From contig VYZI01000086.1 in assembly GCA_013397695.1 (NCBI GenBank), positions 182,176-246,175 of the forward strand: 64,000 nucleotides of DNA. Direction: 5' to 3'. Source of the DNA: Centropus unirufus (taxonomy: Eukaryota > Chordata > Aves > Cuculiformes > Centropidae). Shown here piece by piece: positions 63,782-64,000 of the stretch. Below the pieces are notes generated by a model, which was not told the origin of the DNA, made no database searches, and saw only the letters and a program-made list of their open reading frames with translations. The stretch's first letter is position 1. Every line of letters begins with the position of its first letter. The translations under genes and the position numbers were made by a program.

Positions 63782-64000
63782 AAGAAATCTTGTAAAACAC
63801 CAATAATGACAGATATAGAATGCTTTGAAATACAAATTTACTGCAAAAACAGATTCTCTCCAACCATGCAAATGAAAAAAATGCTATTATGATAACTTTA
63901 AGCTTGAAAATGCATGGTACTACAGGAGAGAGTAATCTTCAGGCTATTGTATCATCCCTTGCACAATGCTGGGAGCACGAAGAAATTCACTGACAGCTAT

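Larger units (their letters stand above)
58871..64000. other. intergenic region, right end (no supported gene)
   Basis: These 5.1 kb have no supported gene. Open frames of up to 185 codons (minus strand 61366-61923) are Cys/Leu-rich, show no known domain and lack a believable start context, so I leave them out. The stretch includes a T14 run at 59380-59393 and a G-rich tract at 63759-63781. Confidence 0.65.

Noticed and set aside
39447..64000. MID1IP1, the expected downstream neighbour from mammalian synteny
   Set aside because: I looked for its single-exon coding sequence on both strands and did not find it. It must lie further right or elsewhere in this species.
1..64000. tRNA, rRNA, CRISPR arrays, bacterial mobile elements, intact retrovirus
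   Set aside because: No tRNA T-loop box with matching stems, no spaced repeat array, no insertion-sequence ends, and no retroviral primer-binding site or polymerase motif was seen. The genome type makes CRISPR irrelevant.

Overview
This is vertebrate nuclear DNA, almost certainly from a bird. Three CR1 LINE fragments with bird/reptile-type 3' tails, compact introns and a low overall gene density support that. There are no bacterial-type operons, no CRISPR array and no recognisable tRNA or rRNA gene.

The one gene that can be supported is TSPAN7 (tetraspanin-7, also TM4SF2/CD231/TALLA-1) on the + strand. Six coding exons lie at 19542-19730, 21895-21969, 23452-23547, 25348-25503, 30192-30275 and 37949-38017. 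They join without a frame break into 222 residues. Every junction has an AG acceptor and a GT donor, and every intron is phase 0. The known 249-residue family length leaves 27 residues for exon 1 (N-terminal tail and start of TM1). Exon 1 is not in the window, so bases 1-19541 are the 3' part of intron 1. The stop codon is followed after 4 nt by a strong donor. I infer a 313-bp intron in the 3' UTR, a terminal non-coding exon from 38335, and a poly(A) signal at 39428-39433.

The protein parts fit together as a standard tetraspanin. Exon 2 holds the rest of TM1, the small loop and TM2. Exon 3 is TM3. Exons 4 to 6 make the large extracellular loop with CCG and six cysteines. Exons 6 and 7 make TM4 and the tail ending in Glu-Met-Val.

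From about 39.5 kb to 64 kb I find no coding gene. That stretch holds a 565-bp CR1 copy (50766-51330), simple repeats, a few blocks that look like conserved non-coding DNA and, most notably, an isolated CpG island at about 58540-58870 next to an enhancer-like block at 58020-58340. Intron 6 contains an (AATAG)n array that runs into a 425-base assembly gap (35781-36205). The many open frames of 60-230 codons elsewhere look like chance. I see no convincing undescribed system. The best leads are the orphan CpG island, the unresolved pentanucleotide array, the weak exon-5 donor with an in-frame alternative, and the UTR intron.
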